DNA of 64,000 nt, taken from Methanobrevibacter_A acididurans (lineage in GTDB: Archaea; Methanobacteriota; Methanobacteria; Methanobacteriales; Methanobacteriaceae). The stretch is taken from contig NZ_CP166991.1 in NCBI RefSeq assembly GCF_046197875.1, positions 620,001-684,000 on the forward strand. Reading direction: 5' to 3'. Position numbers and translations under genes: made by a program. Below the pieces are notes generated by a model. The model was given only the letters and a program-made list of their open reading frames with translations, had not been told where the DNA came from and did no database searches. Of the stretch, positions 26,176 through 36,129 are shown piece by piece (positions within the stretch are counted from its first letter, which is position 1; every line of letters starts with the position of its first letter).

Positions 26176-27213
26176 ATGGGAAAAAATTTTCATTGTTTTT
26201 CTTTTTAGTTTTTTTGGTAGTTTGTTTATGTATACCTGTGGCTTTTGCAGAGAATACTAATGGATCTACTCTTACAACAAATTCTTCTTCATCTAACTAT
26301 TCTACAGGAGAATCTGTTTTAAGTGTAGGTGATAATAGTACACTATCTGATATGCCTACAGGGGGTATTCCGGGTAATGGTACTCCACCTGATATGCCTA
26401 ATGGCACTGGTCCTAATGGTACTTTACCTAATGGCACTGGTTTTTATTTACAGCCATGACCTCTACCTCCTCACAAGGTCCTAATGGTACTTTACCTAAT
26501 GGCACTGGTCCTAGTCCTATAGATAATATTACAAGTCCAAATACTTCTTTAACTGGTAATAATATTACAGTTATTTATGGTGCTGGTGAAAATTATACTG
26601 TAACATTAACTACAGTTAATGGTACTCCTATTATTGGACAACACATTGCAATGAATCTTACTCGTTTAAATGATGGTGCAAGTAAAGTTTACTGGGAGAC
26701 AACAGATACAAATGGTATAGCAGACCTTGAAATCAATTTATATCCAGGATATTATACTTCATCATCAAGTTATGAAGGAAACACTACATTAAATTACACT
26801 TCAAGTAGTTGTTTTAATACAATAATTGTTGTAACAAATTCAACAACAAACAAAACAAGTACAGTATTAATCGTACAACCATTTACAGAAGTTTATGGTG
26901 CAGGTGAAAACTTCACAGCAACTCTTAAAGACTCTAATGGTAAAAGCATAGTAGGAAAACATATTGCATTAAATCTTATCGTTTAAGTGATGGTGCAAGT
27001 AAAGTTTATTGGGAGACAACAGATACAAATGGTATAGCAGACCTACAAATAAATTTATATGCAGGATCTTATACTGTAACTGCAAGTTTCCCAACTGATG
27101 ATAATTACACAAATTCTTCTGCTTCAACTACAATTGAAGTAACAAATTCATCATCTAAAAATAATAATGACTCTTACAATGTAACCGTATTAACTGAAAA
27201 ATTATCATTAAAT
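26176..27213 (+). pseudogene. Frame-broken N-terminal part (signal peptide and Ig-like modules) of a secreted tannase-like protein
   Basis: AGGAGGAAA precedes the ATG at 26176, whose frame ends after 10 codons. The signal peptide (VFLVVCLCIPVAFAENTNG) continues one frame over from 26193 to 26459. A third frame (26456-26986) holds a Gly/Asn/Pro-rich linker and Ig-like modules with GQHIAMNLTRLNDG and TTDTNGIADLEINLYPG. A single missing C at about 26974 (AATCTTATCG against AATCTTACTCG in the first module) shifts it into the frame of the esterase domain. Three shifts in 800 bp indicate decay, programmed switching at T-runs or sequence errors. Intact, it would be one protein of roughly 860 residues. 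Confidence 0.7.
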
Positions 27214-28752
27214 ATGAATAATTGGAATTATGATTCAACTAATGATATTTATTATCAATTAGGACTCATATATTGTGTAGACCCTGCAACAACAACTTAT
27301 GAGGAATTAGCTATTTACGTTCCAGGATCATATTTGAATGGTATTAAAAATACTAATGGAACTTATACTTGTAGTTTAAATAATACAAATAAAGTAAATA
27401 ATTATACAGTTAAAACTGCACCTATTGTAATGCCAATTAATACTCCAGGATATTCAGCACAAACTGCTGTAACAAAATATAGTAGTAATGGCATAACTGA
27501 TTATACTAATTCCGGATTTGTTTATGTTTATGCAGGATGTAGGGGTAGAGATAATGGTGATAATTACAGTGGTGGAGCACCTTGGGGAGTTACAGATTTA
27601 AAAGCAGCTGTAACTTATTTAAAATTCAATAAAGATGTAATGCCAGGTGATACTGAATCAATATTTACCTTCGGACACAGTGGTGGAGGAGCACAAAGTG
27701 CACTAATGGGAGCTACTGGAGATAGTGAATTATATAATTCATACTTAGAATCCATTGGAGCTGCTATGGTAGATAAAGAAGGTAATAATATTTCAAATAG
27801 TATTTGTGGAGCAATGTGCTGGTGTCCTATAACTAGTCTTGATTATGCTGATGGAGCATATGAATGGAACATGGGTCAATATGCAACAATCGGTACTAGA
27901 ACAAATACAACTTGGACATCCAGTTTATCTGATGATTTAAGTACAGCATTTGCATCCTATATTAATCAATTAGGATTAAAATCCTCTAATGGTACCTTAT
28001 TAACTTTAAACCAATCTAGTACTGGAATTTACACCTCTGGAACATATTATAATTATTTATTATCTGTAATAGAAGAATCATTAAATAATTATTTAAATGA
28101 CACTAATTTCCAAGATACAAGTTATAAAACAGCACAATCATATATTAACTCATTAAACAGTGATGAACAATGGATTACATATGATAATATTACTAATACA
28201 GCAAAAATAATTAGTATAGAAGCTTTTGTAACTCATTGTAAATCTGCACAAAAAAGTGTTGGAGCATTTGATAGTTTAGATAAATCTGCAGCAGAAAATA
28301 ATTTATTTGGAAACGATAACAATGAATATTTACACTTTGACACTGTGATGAGTGAATTATTAACAAATAATTCAAATAAATATTCTAATTATTCAGATTA
28401 TAATAGTCAGTATGCAACATCTTATGCAAATGATTTAAACGCATTAGATTCATTAAATAATACAATACAATATCGTGTAAATATGTATAATCCAATGTAT
28501 TATTTAAGTGATTATTATAATGGAAGTGGAAGTTCAAATGTTGCTAAATATTGGCGAATATCTACTGGTATAGATCAAACAGATACTGCTTTAACTGTAG
28601 AAACTAATTTATACTTAGCATTAAAAGAATGTACTAGTGTTGAAAGTGTAATTTTCCAAACAGTATGGGGACAAGGTCATACTACTGCTGAAAGAACTGG
28701 AACTAGTACTGAAAACTTTATAAATTGGGTTAATACTTGTTTAAATTCTTAA
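27214..28752 (+). CDS. Tannase-like secreted serine esterase (subtype B tannase family)
   Basis: 512 residues in an open frame. GHSGGG gives nucleophile Ser156; Asp457 in QTDTAL and His489 in GQGHTT complete a plausible triad with the same Asp-His spacing (32) that I recall for Lactobacillus plantarum tannase. Family landmarks include FVYVYAGCRGR, APWGVTDLKAAVTYLKFN, KDVMPGD and WCPITSLDYADGAYEW. Such enzymes hydrolyse galloyl or related phenolic esters. The frame is open further upstream into an Ig-like module, so the domain was probably the C-terminal part of a longer surface protein now cut by frameshifts; the ATG at 27214 is merely the first available start and has no ribosome binding site. 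Confidence 0.75.
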   Translation: MNNWNYDSTNDIYYQLGLIYCVDPATTTYEELAIYVPGSYLNGIKNTNGTYTCSLNNTNKVNNYTVKTAPIVMPINTPGYSAQTAVTKYSSNGITDYTNSGFVYVYAGCRGRDNGDNYSGGAPWGVTDLKAAVTYLKFNKDVMPGDTESIFTFGHSGGGAQSALMGATGDSELYNSYLESIGAAMVDKEGNNISNSICGAMCWCPITSLDYADGAYEWNMGQYATIGTRTNTTWTSSLSDDLSTAFASYINQLGLKSSNGTLLTLNQSSTGIYTSGTYYNYLLSVIEESLNNYLNDTNFQDTSYKTAQSYINSLNSDEQWITYDNITNTAKIISIEAFVTHCKSAQKSVGAFDSLDKSAAENNLFGNDNNEYLHFDTVMSELLTNNSNKYSNYSDYNSQYATSYANDLNALDSLNNTIQYRVNMYNPMYYLSDYYNGSGSSNVAKYWRISTGIDQTDTALTVETNLYLALKECTSVESVIFQTVWGQGHTTAERTGTSTENFINWVNTCLNS

Positions 28753-29055
28753 ATTAAAAATTTAATTTTTTATTTTTTTTTTTTATCTTTTTTTATACTA
28801 AAATCACCTTATTTTTTTTATTAAATAGTTTTTTTATAAAAATTTTTTAGAATATTATTTATTTAATTCTTAAGAAAAATTATAAAATTTGAATCAGTGG
28901 AGCTTATTAAATTGGTACTGTTTTTGGGAAATAAAAATCAAAAAACAAAATATCAACTAAGTTTTTCAAAAGATATTTTAACCATTAAAACCTTATAAAC
29001 AATTATAAAATAATAAACCTCATAAAATAATAGGAAAAAAAGGGGAATATAAACA

Positions 29056-29451
29056 ATGGCAGATAAAATAATAATAGCTTCATGTAGTGGAATGAGTCCA
29101 AACGGATTAGTTGCACGAGTAGCAGCATTAGACTATGTAATTGACAACGAAGATGTAATAGAACTATGCATGGGATTAGTATCAGGAGACCAAATCAATT
29201 ACAATCTCCTAATAAAAGAATACCCCGTCTTTGCAATAAATGGATGTGATGGGAACTGTGTGGAAAAAATACTTAACGAACGAGGAGTAAAACCAGCAGG
29301 AGCCATAAATATTGGTGAAGAATTAGAAAAACAATCTTATACTCCAAACGATCCCGCAAGACTAGACGAAGAAGGAGAAAAATGTGTAGAATACATAAAA
29401 ACCCGCCTCAATGAAGAACTAGAAAAAATATTTGAAAACCAAAAAGAATAG
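29056..29451 (+). CDS. DGC-domain putative zinc-binding protein
   Basis: 131 residues. It matches the DGC family: IIIASCSGMSPNGLVAR near the start with the first cysteine, a conserved LCMGLVSGD middle, and NGCDGNCVEKIL, which carries the eponymous Asp-Gly-Cys-type cysteines. These residues probably bind zinc. Function is unknown. GGGGAAT precedes the ATG. The HisA-like gene follows with a 13-base gap, so they are likely cotranscribed. Confidence 0.8.
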   Translation: MADKIIIASCSGMSPNGLVARVAALDYVIDNEDVIELCMGLVSGDQINYNLLIKEYPVFAINGCDGNCVEKILNERGVKPAGAINIGEELEKQSYTPNDPARLDEEGEKCVEYIKTRLNEELEKIFENQKE

Positions 29452-29464
29452 GGGCATAATAAAA

Positions 29465-30157
29465 TTGATTGAAATAATACCAGTATTAGATTTAAAAAAC
29501 CACATAGCAGTTAGTGGAAAATCCGGACAAAGAAACACATACACACCATTACAAACAATATACTCACCTAACCCCAACCCATTTGACATTGCAGGAAACC
29601 TAAAAATAAATAATGCAAAAAGAGTCTATATTGCAGACTTAGACTTAATAGAAAAACAAGGACACAACATAGACCAAATCAAAAACACCAACATGATATT
29701 GCCGGTCATATTAGATGCTGGAGTAAAAAATTATGAATCCTTCAAATTCTACTTAAACTTTGCATATAAAATAATAATTGCAACAGAAACCCTCGAAAGT
29801 ATAGAAGAATTAGATAAAATATTTAAAACATTTCCCTCTGAGAGAATAATTATTAGTGTAGATGTAAAAGATGGAAAATTATACTCACAAAACTTAAACA
29901 TGAACCTAAAAGAATTTCAAGAAATCCTAAAAAAATATGATCCAAGCGAAATCATACTCCTAGACATATCTAGAGTAGGGACTGGAGAAGGATTTAACAA
30001 AGAATTACTAGAAAAATTCAAAGATTTCAAAGACCAAATTATTATAGGTGGAGGAATTCAAGCAAAAGACCTTCAAAAATTAGAAGAATTAGGTTTTAAA
30101 AAAGCACTAGTCGGAACAGCCCTACATAAAGGTGAAATCAAAATAAACCCATTTTAA
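29465..30157 (+). CDS. HisA-like TIM-barrel protein (COG1411 family)
   Basis: 230 residues from the TTG at 29465, chosen because AGGGGC lies 10 bases upstream and the product then begins MIEIIPVLDLKNHIAVSG, the family start; an upstream ATG within the DGC gene would add 11 residues. It resembles HisA (ProFAR isomerase) with ADLDLIEKQGHN, LLDISRVGTGEGFN and the phosphate site IIGGGIQ, KALVGTALHKG. It is the COG1411 group of methanogens rather than the biosynthetic HisA; the reaction is not established to my knowledge. Confidence 0.8.
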   Translation: MIEIIPVLDLKNHIAVSGKSGQRNTYTPLQTIYSPNPNPFDIAGNLKINNAKRVYIADLDLIEKQGHNIDQIKNTNMILPVILDAGVKNYESFKFYLNFAYKIIIATETLESIEELDKIFKTFPSERIIISVDVKDGKLYSQNLNMNLKEFQEILKKYDPSEIILLDISRVGTGEGFNKELLEKFKDFKDQIIIGGGIQAKDLQKLEELGFKKALVGTALHKGEIKINPF

Positions 30158-30240
30158 AAAGAATCATTAAATCTATAAAACATAAAAATTTTAATCATAA
30201 GAAAAAGTAAAAATAATTAATTAATTTAATTTTTTTTTTT

Positions 30241-30420
30241 TTAAGCTAACATTGTTGGCAGTATGATAAATGGACTTATTGCAGCTATAAAAAATAGTAT
30301 TATGCCAATTGCAGTTGCTATATTCCGATTATCCATAACTCCGGTTATTATACAGAGTACTCCCATAAATCCTAAAATTACTGGAATGATGTGTGAAAAA
30401 AATATAAATCCTGTTACCAT
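30241..30420 (-). CDS. Small membrane protein, 59 aa
   Basis: 59 residues on the minus strand from the ATG at 30420 to TAA at 30241. Two hydrophobic segments (about 3-25 and 33-57) are split by a short polar turn VMDNRN. A GTGAT motif precedes the ATG. It follows the DUF2085 gene on the same strand, so the three small membrane proteins from 30942 down to 30241 may form one unit. Not recognised as a known family. Too short for most gene callers. Confidence 0.55.
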   Translation of the reverse strand: MVTGFIFFSHIIPVILGFMGVLCIITGVMDNRNIATAIGIILFFIAAISPFIILPTMLA

Positions 30421-30507
30421 TATAAATCACATTTAAATATATTTCAATTAATTCTATTTTTGTTATTTTTCCTATATAATACTATTTAATTTATAAAAAC
30501 ACATTTT

Positions 30508-30840
30508 CTAGATTAAACTTAATATAATCCATTCTACCTCTTCAGCAAATAACATTGCACCATAACCTGCTAATAAACCGGTAACAAATCTTAAACTATT
30601 ATTACTCAAACGATTGCCATAACGTTGAGTTAACCCATCAACTAAACATGGAATTACCAAAACTACTGATAAAAATAATAAAAATAAATCATGCCCCACA
30701 CTTAATATAAAGTAAAATATGAAAAATAGGATTATACCAAGATATAATCCAGTGCATCTTGCACAAACTGGAAACTGATAACCTTTAATATGAAAACTTC
30801 TCTCAGGCTTCCTATGACAAATATAATTTAAAGGATTCAT
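30508..30840 (-). CDS. DUF2085 family membrane protein
   Basis: 110 residues. The DUF2085 signature is clear: YICHRKPERSF, then PVCARCTGLYLG with its two cysteines, and later DGLTQRYGNRLSNN before a final hydrophobic span. Three or so membrane segments are predicted. Function of the family is unknown. It lies between two microprotein genes on the same strand. GAGTGAG lies upstream of the ATG. Confidence 0.85.
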   Translation of the reverse strand: MNPLNYICHRKPERSFHIKGYQFPVCARCTGLYLGIILFFIFYFILSVGHDLFLLFLSVVLVIPCLVDGLTQRYGNRLSNNSLRFVTGLLAGYGAMLFAEEVEWIILSLI

Positions 30841-30867
30841 AACAACTCACTCTTATCTCCCATTTTT

Positions 30868-30942
30868 TTAGTCTCCTGAACAACACGCACTGAAAATAAT
30901 CATTCCAATTATAACAGCTAACACAATCATTAAAAAACCCAT
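30868..30942 (-). CDS. 24-residue membrane microprotein
   Basis: A 24-residue frame from the ATG at 30942. It has one hydrophobic helix (FLMIVLAVIIGMIIF) ending SACCSGD. GGGGTGA (minus strand, 30949-30955) sits 6 bases before the ATG, an excellent ribosome binding site for so short a frame. It is followed on the same strand by the DUF2085 gene. The single helix and Cys pair suggest a small membrane subunit. No homologue is known to me. Confidence 0.5.
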   Translation of the reverse strand: MGFLMIVLAVIIGMIIFSACCSGD

Positions 30943-31466
30943 TATTTTTCACCCCAAAAAAATTAATTCTAAATTCCACTTTTTTTTAATTAATACCTTT
31001 TTTATTCATCTTTTTTTATAAAACTTTTTATAAACAAATTTAAACTTTTACTAAAAACCTTAATATTCTTAGTAAATAGTTTAGTATATATCTAAATATT
31101 ATTTCATTATAAGTAATATGTGGTTCATATTCATTTAATAATATTTATTATACTATTTTGATTTATTTGACTTATATTATTCTATTTGGATAAAATATTT
31201 TAAAAAAAAATATAAGAGTTTTTACAAGTCTTTATTTAAATTTAAATATTATAATACCTTTTTAAGATAATCAAATCAAAAATTATATATTACTTAATTA
31301 TATATAAACTTTAACCAGATGAAGGATAAAAAAATTTTTTACCAAATAAATATTTAATTCCTTTAATAAAAATTTCATTCAATTTATATTTTCATAAACA
31401 AGTTTTTTTTTAAGTGGAATTAATTAATTCCTTTATCTAATAAAAAAAGGAGTTTAATATTAAGAA
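30943..31466. other. Non-coding gap upstream of the large adhesin gene
   Basis: About 520 bp of very AT-rich sequence between the divergent small-protein cluster and the adhesin gene. No reading frame or RNA gene seen. ATATATAAAC near 31302-31311 resembles a TATA box for the adhesin and would imply a leader of about 130 bases. A 16-bp perfect palindrome lies near the gene. Confidence 0.4.
31416..31431. promoter_or_regulatory. Perfect 16-bp palindrome before the adhesin gene
   Basis: GGAATTAATTAATTCC lies 35 bp before the adhesin ATG and downstream of a TATA-like element. It is a candidate operator or leader hairpin; the evidence is the symmetry alone. Confidence 0.35.
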
Positions 31467-34400
31467 ATGAAACATAAATGTCACATTATCAGTATATGTA
31501 TAATAATACTGTTATTATCTCTAATAATTAGTGTTGGAATGGTGACAGTAAGTGCAAGTGATCCTCAAATAACAGATAATACTAGCATAACTACATATTC
31601 TGATAATATTAATGATAAAAAATTAAGCCTTAATACGGTGAATGTATCAAATGAAAAAAATGAAATTAATATAGAAAAAACACAAAAAGGTTCACTTCAA
31701 AATGACTGTGAAGAAAAACTTTTAAGATTAAAGGATGTGAATACAGAATTAAATTCAATAGGATTTGGTTCTGAAATTAATCATTTAAAATTCAATAATC
31801 CAAAATTTGAGCCATATTTTAGTAGAAATTATATTAATTCCTACACATTTAATTATCTTTGCTCAGAATTAACTTTTAATTTAACATTTCAGGAAATTGA
31901 ATATGAAAATGACCACTCCTCAGATAAAATTATTGATTATTATTTAAAAGGTGACACTGAGACATCAATATCAAATAAAACTAATTCTGAGGGTCAATTA
32001 TCAATAACACATTCTATGCCCACTTTAAGTGTTTATACTTTGTATCATAGTCTTCAAAATAAATTGTCTTTTTATAATTATACCAAAATGAAATTAAATT
32101 TTAAGCACAAACTTAAATTAACTTCAAACTATAATCAATATACTACTTATGATGAAACTCCTCATCTGATTCAAAATATTACCAATTCTACTAGTACTCA
32201 AATATCTGGTATAACAATTAAATCTAATAATATTACTTCTCTAAAAACTAATTCTAATGGTCAAATGACTTTTACAGTACCTTCAACTTATTCTCTTTCT
32301 TCTTCTCAGCATAATGTAAACTTTTATACTAATAGTGTTGAGATGGATGAGTATTTCCAATCTAAAGTTGGAGTGTCATTAAAGGCTAATTCTCAAACTC
32401 CAACTATTAGTGCAAGCATTCCAAATACTTTTGTTTACGGTGCAAGTGATAATATTATTACTGTGACTTTAACGGATTCTATAAGTGGTGCTGCTTTATC
32501 TGATCAAACTATTAAATATAAAATTGATGAGGGTAGTGAACAAACTGCTTCTTCAACTACTAATTCTAAAGGTCAGGTATATATTGCTTTGCCAGATAAT
32601 TTAGCAGGTGGTTCTCATAATTTTGATTTTAGTTCAGTTAAAAATACTGACTATAATTCTGCTTCTGGAACACAACAAACATTCAATATAAAAACTCAAC
32701 AATCTAGTATGGGTACTTCTGATGTTAGTTATAGTTTTGTTTATGGGTATGATGTTGGTAGTGTTGTTGTGAATTTGTTTGATGTTGAGGGTGTTGTTGT
32801 TCCTGGTGTTGTTGTTAATTGTACTTTGTGGTTAGGTAATAAAGAAATTACTGATATGCCTGTTGTTCGGTCTGGTGAGGCTTTTAGTATTCCTAAAGGT
32901 TTAGCTGGTGGTGAGTATACTTTGATGTATGATTTTGGTGGTAATGAGAATTACACAAAATCTTCTATGAGTACTTCTATCACTATTAATCCTCAACAAT
33001 CTAGTATAAGTACTTCTGATGTTAGTTATAATTTTATTTTTAATAGTGAAAGTAATACTGTGACTATTAATCTTTATAATGCTTTTGATGATTTATTACT
33101 CGGTAAAAAGATTTCTTATAATTTTAATGGGGAAACTAAAGAAGTTGTATCTGGTGTGGAATTTGTTTTACCTATAAAGGGTTTAAAAGTTGATACTTAT
33201 ACTTTATCTTATCAATTTAAGGGTGATGAGAATTACACAAAATCTTCTATGAGTACTTCTATCACTATTGGTCCTCAACAATCTAGTATGGGTACTTCTG
33301 ATGTTAGTTATAGTTTTGTTTATGGGTATGATGTTGGTAGTGTTGTTGTGAATTTGTTTGATGTTGAGGGTGTTGTTGTTCCTGGTGTTGTTGTTAATTG
33401 TACTTTGTGGTTAGGTAATAAAGAAATTACTGATATGCCTGTTGTTCGGTCTGGTGAGGCTTTTAGTATTCCTAAAGGTTTAGCTGGTGGTGAGTATACT
33501 TTGATGTATGATTTTGGTGGTAATGAGAATTACACAAAATCTTCTATGAGTACTTCTATCACTATTAATCCTCAACAATCTAGTATAAGTACTTCTGATG
33601 TTAGTTATAATTTTATTTTTAATAGTGAAAGTAATACTGTGACTATTAATCTTTATAATGCTTTTGATGATTTATTACTCGGTAAAAAGATTTCTTATAA
33701 TTTTAATGGGGAAACTAAAGAGGCAGTATCTGGTGAAGCATTTGTTTTACCTATAACTGGTTTAAAAGTTGGTGATTATACTTTATCTTATCAATTTATG
33801 GGTGATGAGAATTACACAAAATCTAATGTGGTTACTACTAATATTAATGTGATTCAGCAAACTCCAAATATAAGTACTCCATATCTTAAGTATACTTTTA
33901 CTTATGGTGTGGATAATGCTATTATTGTGACTTTAACTGATTCAAAGTCTAATGATCCTTTAGAGGGTAAGACTATTAAGTATCATTTTGATTCATTAAC
34001 TGCAGAAACTTTAATTACTAATAGTAATGGTCAAGTTAGTATTCCTGTTTCTAAAGATTTAACTGCTGCTTTAAATCATATTTTGAATTATAATTTTGTT
34101 GGTGATTATAATTATACTAATAGGACTGGTTTACAAGTGAATTTTACTATAAATTCTCGGAAGACTTTTGTGAATAATAGTATGGATCATTATATTTTCA
34201 TTGAAGGTACTAATTCTAATACTGTTCCTGTGTTCTTGTATGATGTTTATAAAACTAAATTATTAACTGGTAAAACTATTTATTATAATATTAATGGAGT
34301 GAATGGTTTCACTAATGATGGAATTATCTCTATTCCTAATGGTTTACCTGGTGGACGTGTTTATACTTTAACTTACACTTTCCGTGGTGATGATAATTAT

Positions 34401-35915
34401 ATTAAATCTAGTAATAGTTCACTAATTTTCATTCAAAAAATTACACATTTTGAGGGTTTTAATCTCAGCACTATTAATAGTAGTGTTAATTATACTGTTT
34501 GTTTAAAGACTTTAGATGGTAATGTTTTAAGTAATGAGAGTTTACTATTCGTATTTAACAATACATATTATCCTGTTGTGACAAATGTGAATGGTGTGGC
34601 ATGTTTAAGTTTAAACAATTTAAGTTTAGGATCATATAATGTAGATTATGTTTACTTTGGAAACAATTTATACACATCATCTAATGGATTTAGTAATATT
34701 AATGTTGTTGATAAATTAAAAACTGATTCTAATATTATTCTCACTTACGATGTTAAAGGTAAAGTTTTAAATTTTAACTTAACAAGTAATAATATTCCTA
34801 TTAATGAAGCTAATATCACTGTACTTATTAATGGAACTAATTATACTTTAATCACTGATAAGGATGGTTTAGCTAGTATTGATTTAAGTAATTATAGTCT
34901 TGGAACTTATAATCTAAGTTATTATTATCCTGGAAATAAGGATATTAATAAGTGTAATGGGTCTTGTAATATTAGTGTAACTAATCCTATTGATTCTGTT
35001 TTAACTTTAAACAATTATACTATGACTGTTGGTTTACTTGGTAATCTTACAGGTAAGTTAACTACATTTAATGGTACTCCTTTAAATGGTATGGTGATAT
35101 TTTTAAATCTCACTAATCTAGGTAATAATTTAAGTAAGGTTTATAATGTTACAAGTGATATTAATGGAGATTATGCTTTACCTATTAATCTTGCAGTAGG
35201 AGAATACAGTGCTAGTGCAAGTTATCTTGGAAAAACCATTGGAAATAACACTTACCTTAATATAGGTCCTGTTTATAGTAGTATTAGTATTAAAGCTAAT
35301 ATGACATTTGTTGGTACTGTTTTAAGTGTGAATAATTTAACTGAAACTTATGGTGATGGTTTAAACTTAACTGGAAAACTCTTAGATATTAATGGTAAAC
35401 CTGTAATTGGTCAACATATCTTATTAAACTTAACACGTCTTAGTGATGGTGTAAGTAAAATTTATCCATGTACAACTGATAATACTGGTGAGTATCAATT
35501 AGAAATCAACCTTTACCCTGGAGAATATAGTGTTAGTGGAAGTTTTAATGGTTTAACTGTTAAAAATGTTACTTATTCCCTATCAACTATAATTAATGGT
35601 TCAATACTTATTAATAAGGTTGTTACTGTTTTAAGTGCTGATGAATTTCTTGCTAAAGTTAATTATGGTCTTATTTTTACTGGAAAACTTATAAATAGTG
35701 AAAGTGAACCATTAAGTAATCAAATGATTAGTATTAATCTTAATAATTCACGTAATGGTTTAAGTAAAACATACTATGTATATACTGATACTAATGGAGT
35801 ATATAGTTTAGTTATTAATTTAGCTAAAGGATCATATACTGCTCAATGCAGTTTCACGGGTACAAATGAATATGAATCTAGTATTGCAAACACAAGTTTA
35901 AGTATTAAAGCTTAA
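31467..35915 (+). CDS. Large secreted adhesin-like protein with Ig-like repeats
   Basis: 1482 residues. A signal peptide (about 1-34, ending VTVSASD) leads to a helical/beta mixed region (35-300) and then a long array of Ig-like modules of roughly 95-100 residues, many with YTKSSMS, TTDxxG and INLxxGxY-like turns. Two consecutive modules of 193 residues in total are duplicated almost exactly (about 410-602 and 603-795). Ile/Asn/Ser/Thr-rich, with many potential glycosylation sites and no C-terminal anchor. Such proteins of gut Methanobacteriales are thought to mediate attachment. AAAGGAG lies 14 bases before the ATG. Recombination between the repeats could vary its length. Confidence 0.88.
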   Translation: MKHKCHIISICIIILLLSLIISVGMVTVSASDPQITDNTSITTYSDNINDKKLSLNTVNVSNEKNEINIEKTQKGSLQNDCEEKLLRLKDVNTELNSIGFGSEINHLKFNNPKFEPYFSRNYINSYTFNYLCSELTFNLTFQEIEYENDHSSDKIIDYYLKGDTETSISNKTNSEGQLSITHSMPTLSVYTLYHSLQNKLSFYNYTKMKLNFKHKLKLTSNYNQYTTYDETPHLIQNITNSTSTQISGITIKSNNITSLKTNSNGQMTFTVPSTYSLSSSQHNVNFYTNSVEMDEYFQSKVGVSLKANSQTPTISASIPNTFVYGASDNIITVTLTDSISGAALSDQTIKYKIDEGSEQTASSTTNSKGQVYIALPDNLAGGSHNFDFSSVKNTDYNSASGTQQTFNIKTQQSSMGTSDVSYSFVYGYDVGSVVVNLFDVEGVVVPGVVVNCTLWLGNKEITDMPVVRSGEAFSIPKGLAGGEYTLMYDFGGNENYTKSSMSTSITINPQQSSISTSDVSYNFIFNSESNTVTINLYNAFDDLLLGKKISYNFNGETKEVVSGVEFVLPIKGLKVDTYTLSYQFKGDENYTKSSMSTSITIGPQQSSMGTSDVSYSFVYGYDVGSVVVNLFDVEGVVVPGVVVNCTLWLGNKEITDMPVVRSGEAFSIPKGLAGGEYTLMYDFGGNENYTKSSMSTSITINPQQSSISTSDVSYNFIFNSESNTVTINLYNAFDDLLLGKKISYNFNGETKEAVSGEAFVLPITGLKVGDYTLSYQFMGDENYTKSNVVTTNINVIQQTPNISTPYLKYTFTYGVDNAIIVTLTDSKSNDPLEGKTIKYHFDSLTAETLITNSNGQVSIPVSKDLTAALNHILNYNFVGDYNYTNRTGLQVNFTINSRKTFVNNSMDHYIFIEGTNSNTVPVFLYDVYKTKLLTGKTIYYNINGVNGFTNDGIISIPNGLPGGRVYTLTYTFRGDDNYIKSSNSSLIFIQKITHFEGFNLSTINSSVNYTVCLKTLDGNVLSNESLLFVFNNTYYPVVTNVNGVACLSLNNLSLGSYNVDYVYFGNNLYTSSNGFSNINVVDKLKTDSNIILTYDVKGKVLNFNLTSNNIPINEANITVLINGTNYTLITDKDGLASIDLSNYSLGTYNLSYYYPGNKDINKCNGSCNISVTNPIDSVLTLNNYTMTVGLLGNLTGKLTTFNGTPLNGMVIFLNLTNLGNNLSKVYNVTSDINGDYALPINLAVGEYSASASYLGKTIGNNTYLNIGPVYSSISIKANMTFVGTVLSVNNLTETYGDGLNLTGKLLDINGKPVIGQHILLNLTRLSDGVSKIYPCTTDNTGEYQLEINLYPGEYSVSGSFNGLTVKNVTYSLSTIINGSILINKVVTVLSADEFLAKVNYGLIFTGKLINSESEPLSNQMISINLNNSRNGLSKTYYVYTDTNGVYSLVINLAKGSYTAQCSFTGTNEYESSIANTSLSIKA
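32695..33142 (+). repeat. Exact direct repeat, copy 1 (448 bp, period 579 bp)
   Basis: This block in the adhesin gene is, as far as I can compare by eye, identical to 33274-33721. The copies diverge right after it (GAAGTTGTA against GAGGCAGTA). The block uses many GTT/GGT codons and is less A-rich than the flanks. Confidence 0.85.
33274..33721 (+). repeat. Exact direct repeat, copy 2
   Basis: Second copy of the 448-bp block, 579 bp downstream of the first. The lack of silent differences implies recent duplication or gene conversion. Confidence 0.85.
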
Positions 35916-36129
35916 TATATAAAATTTTAAAACTTTTTTTTCTTTTTCTTTTTTTATTGTCTTGTTTTAAGTTATTTTTTTTATACAAAAACTTTTATAA
36001 CAATAGTTATATAATAGTATTGTATATATAAATATTTATAAATACTTAAAAAAATAAATTATTAATTAATATAAAACTTTAAAAATTATAAAAAAATACA
36101 ATTTAAAAATTTTCTAGGAGAATTATAGA

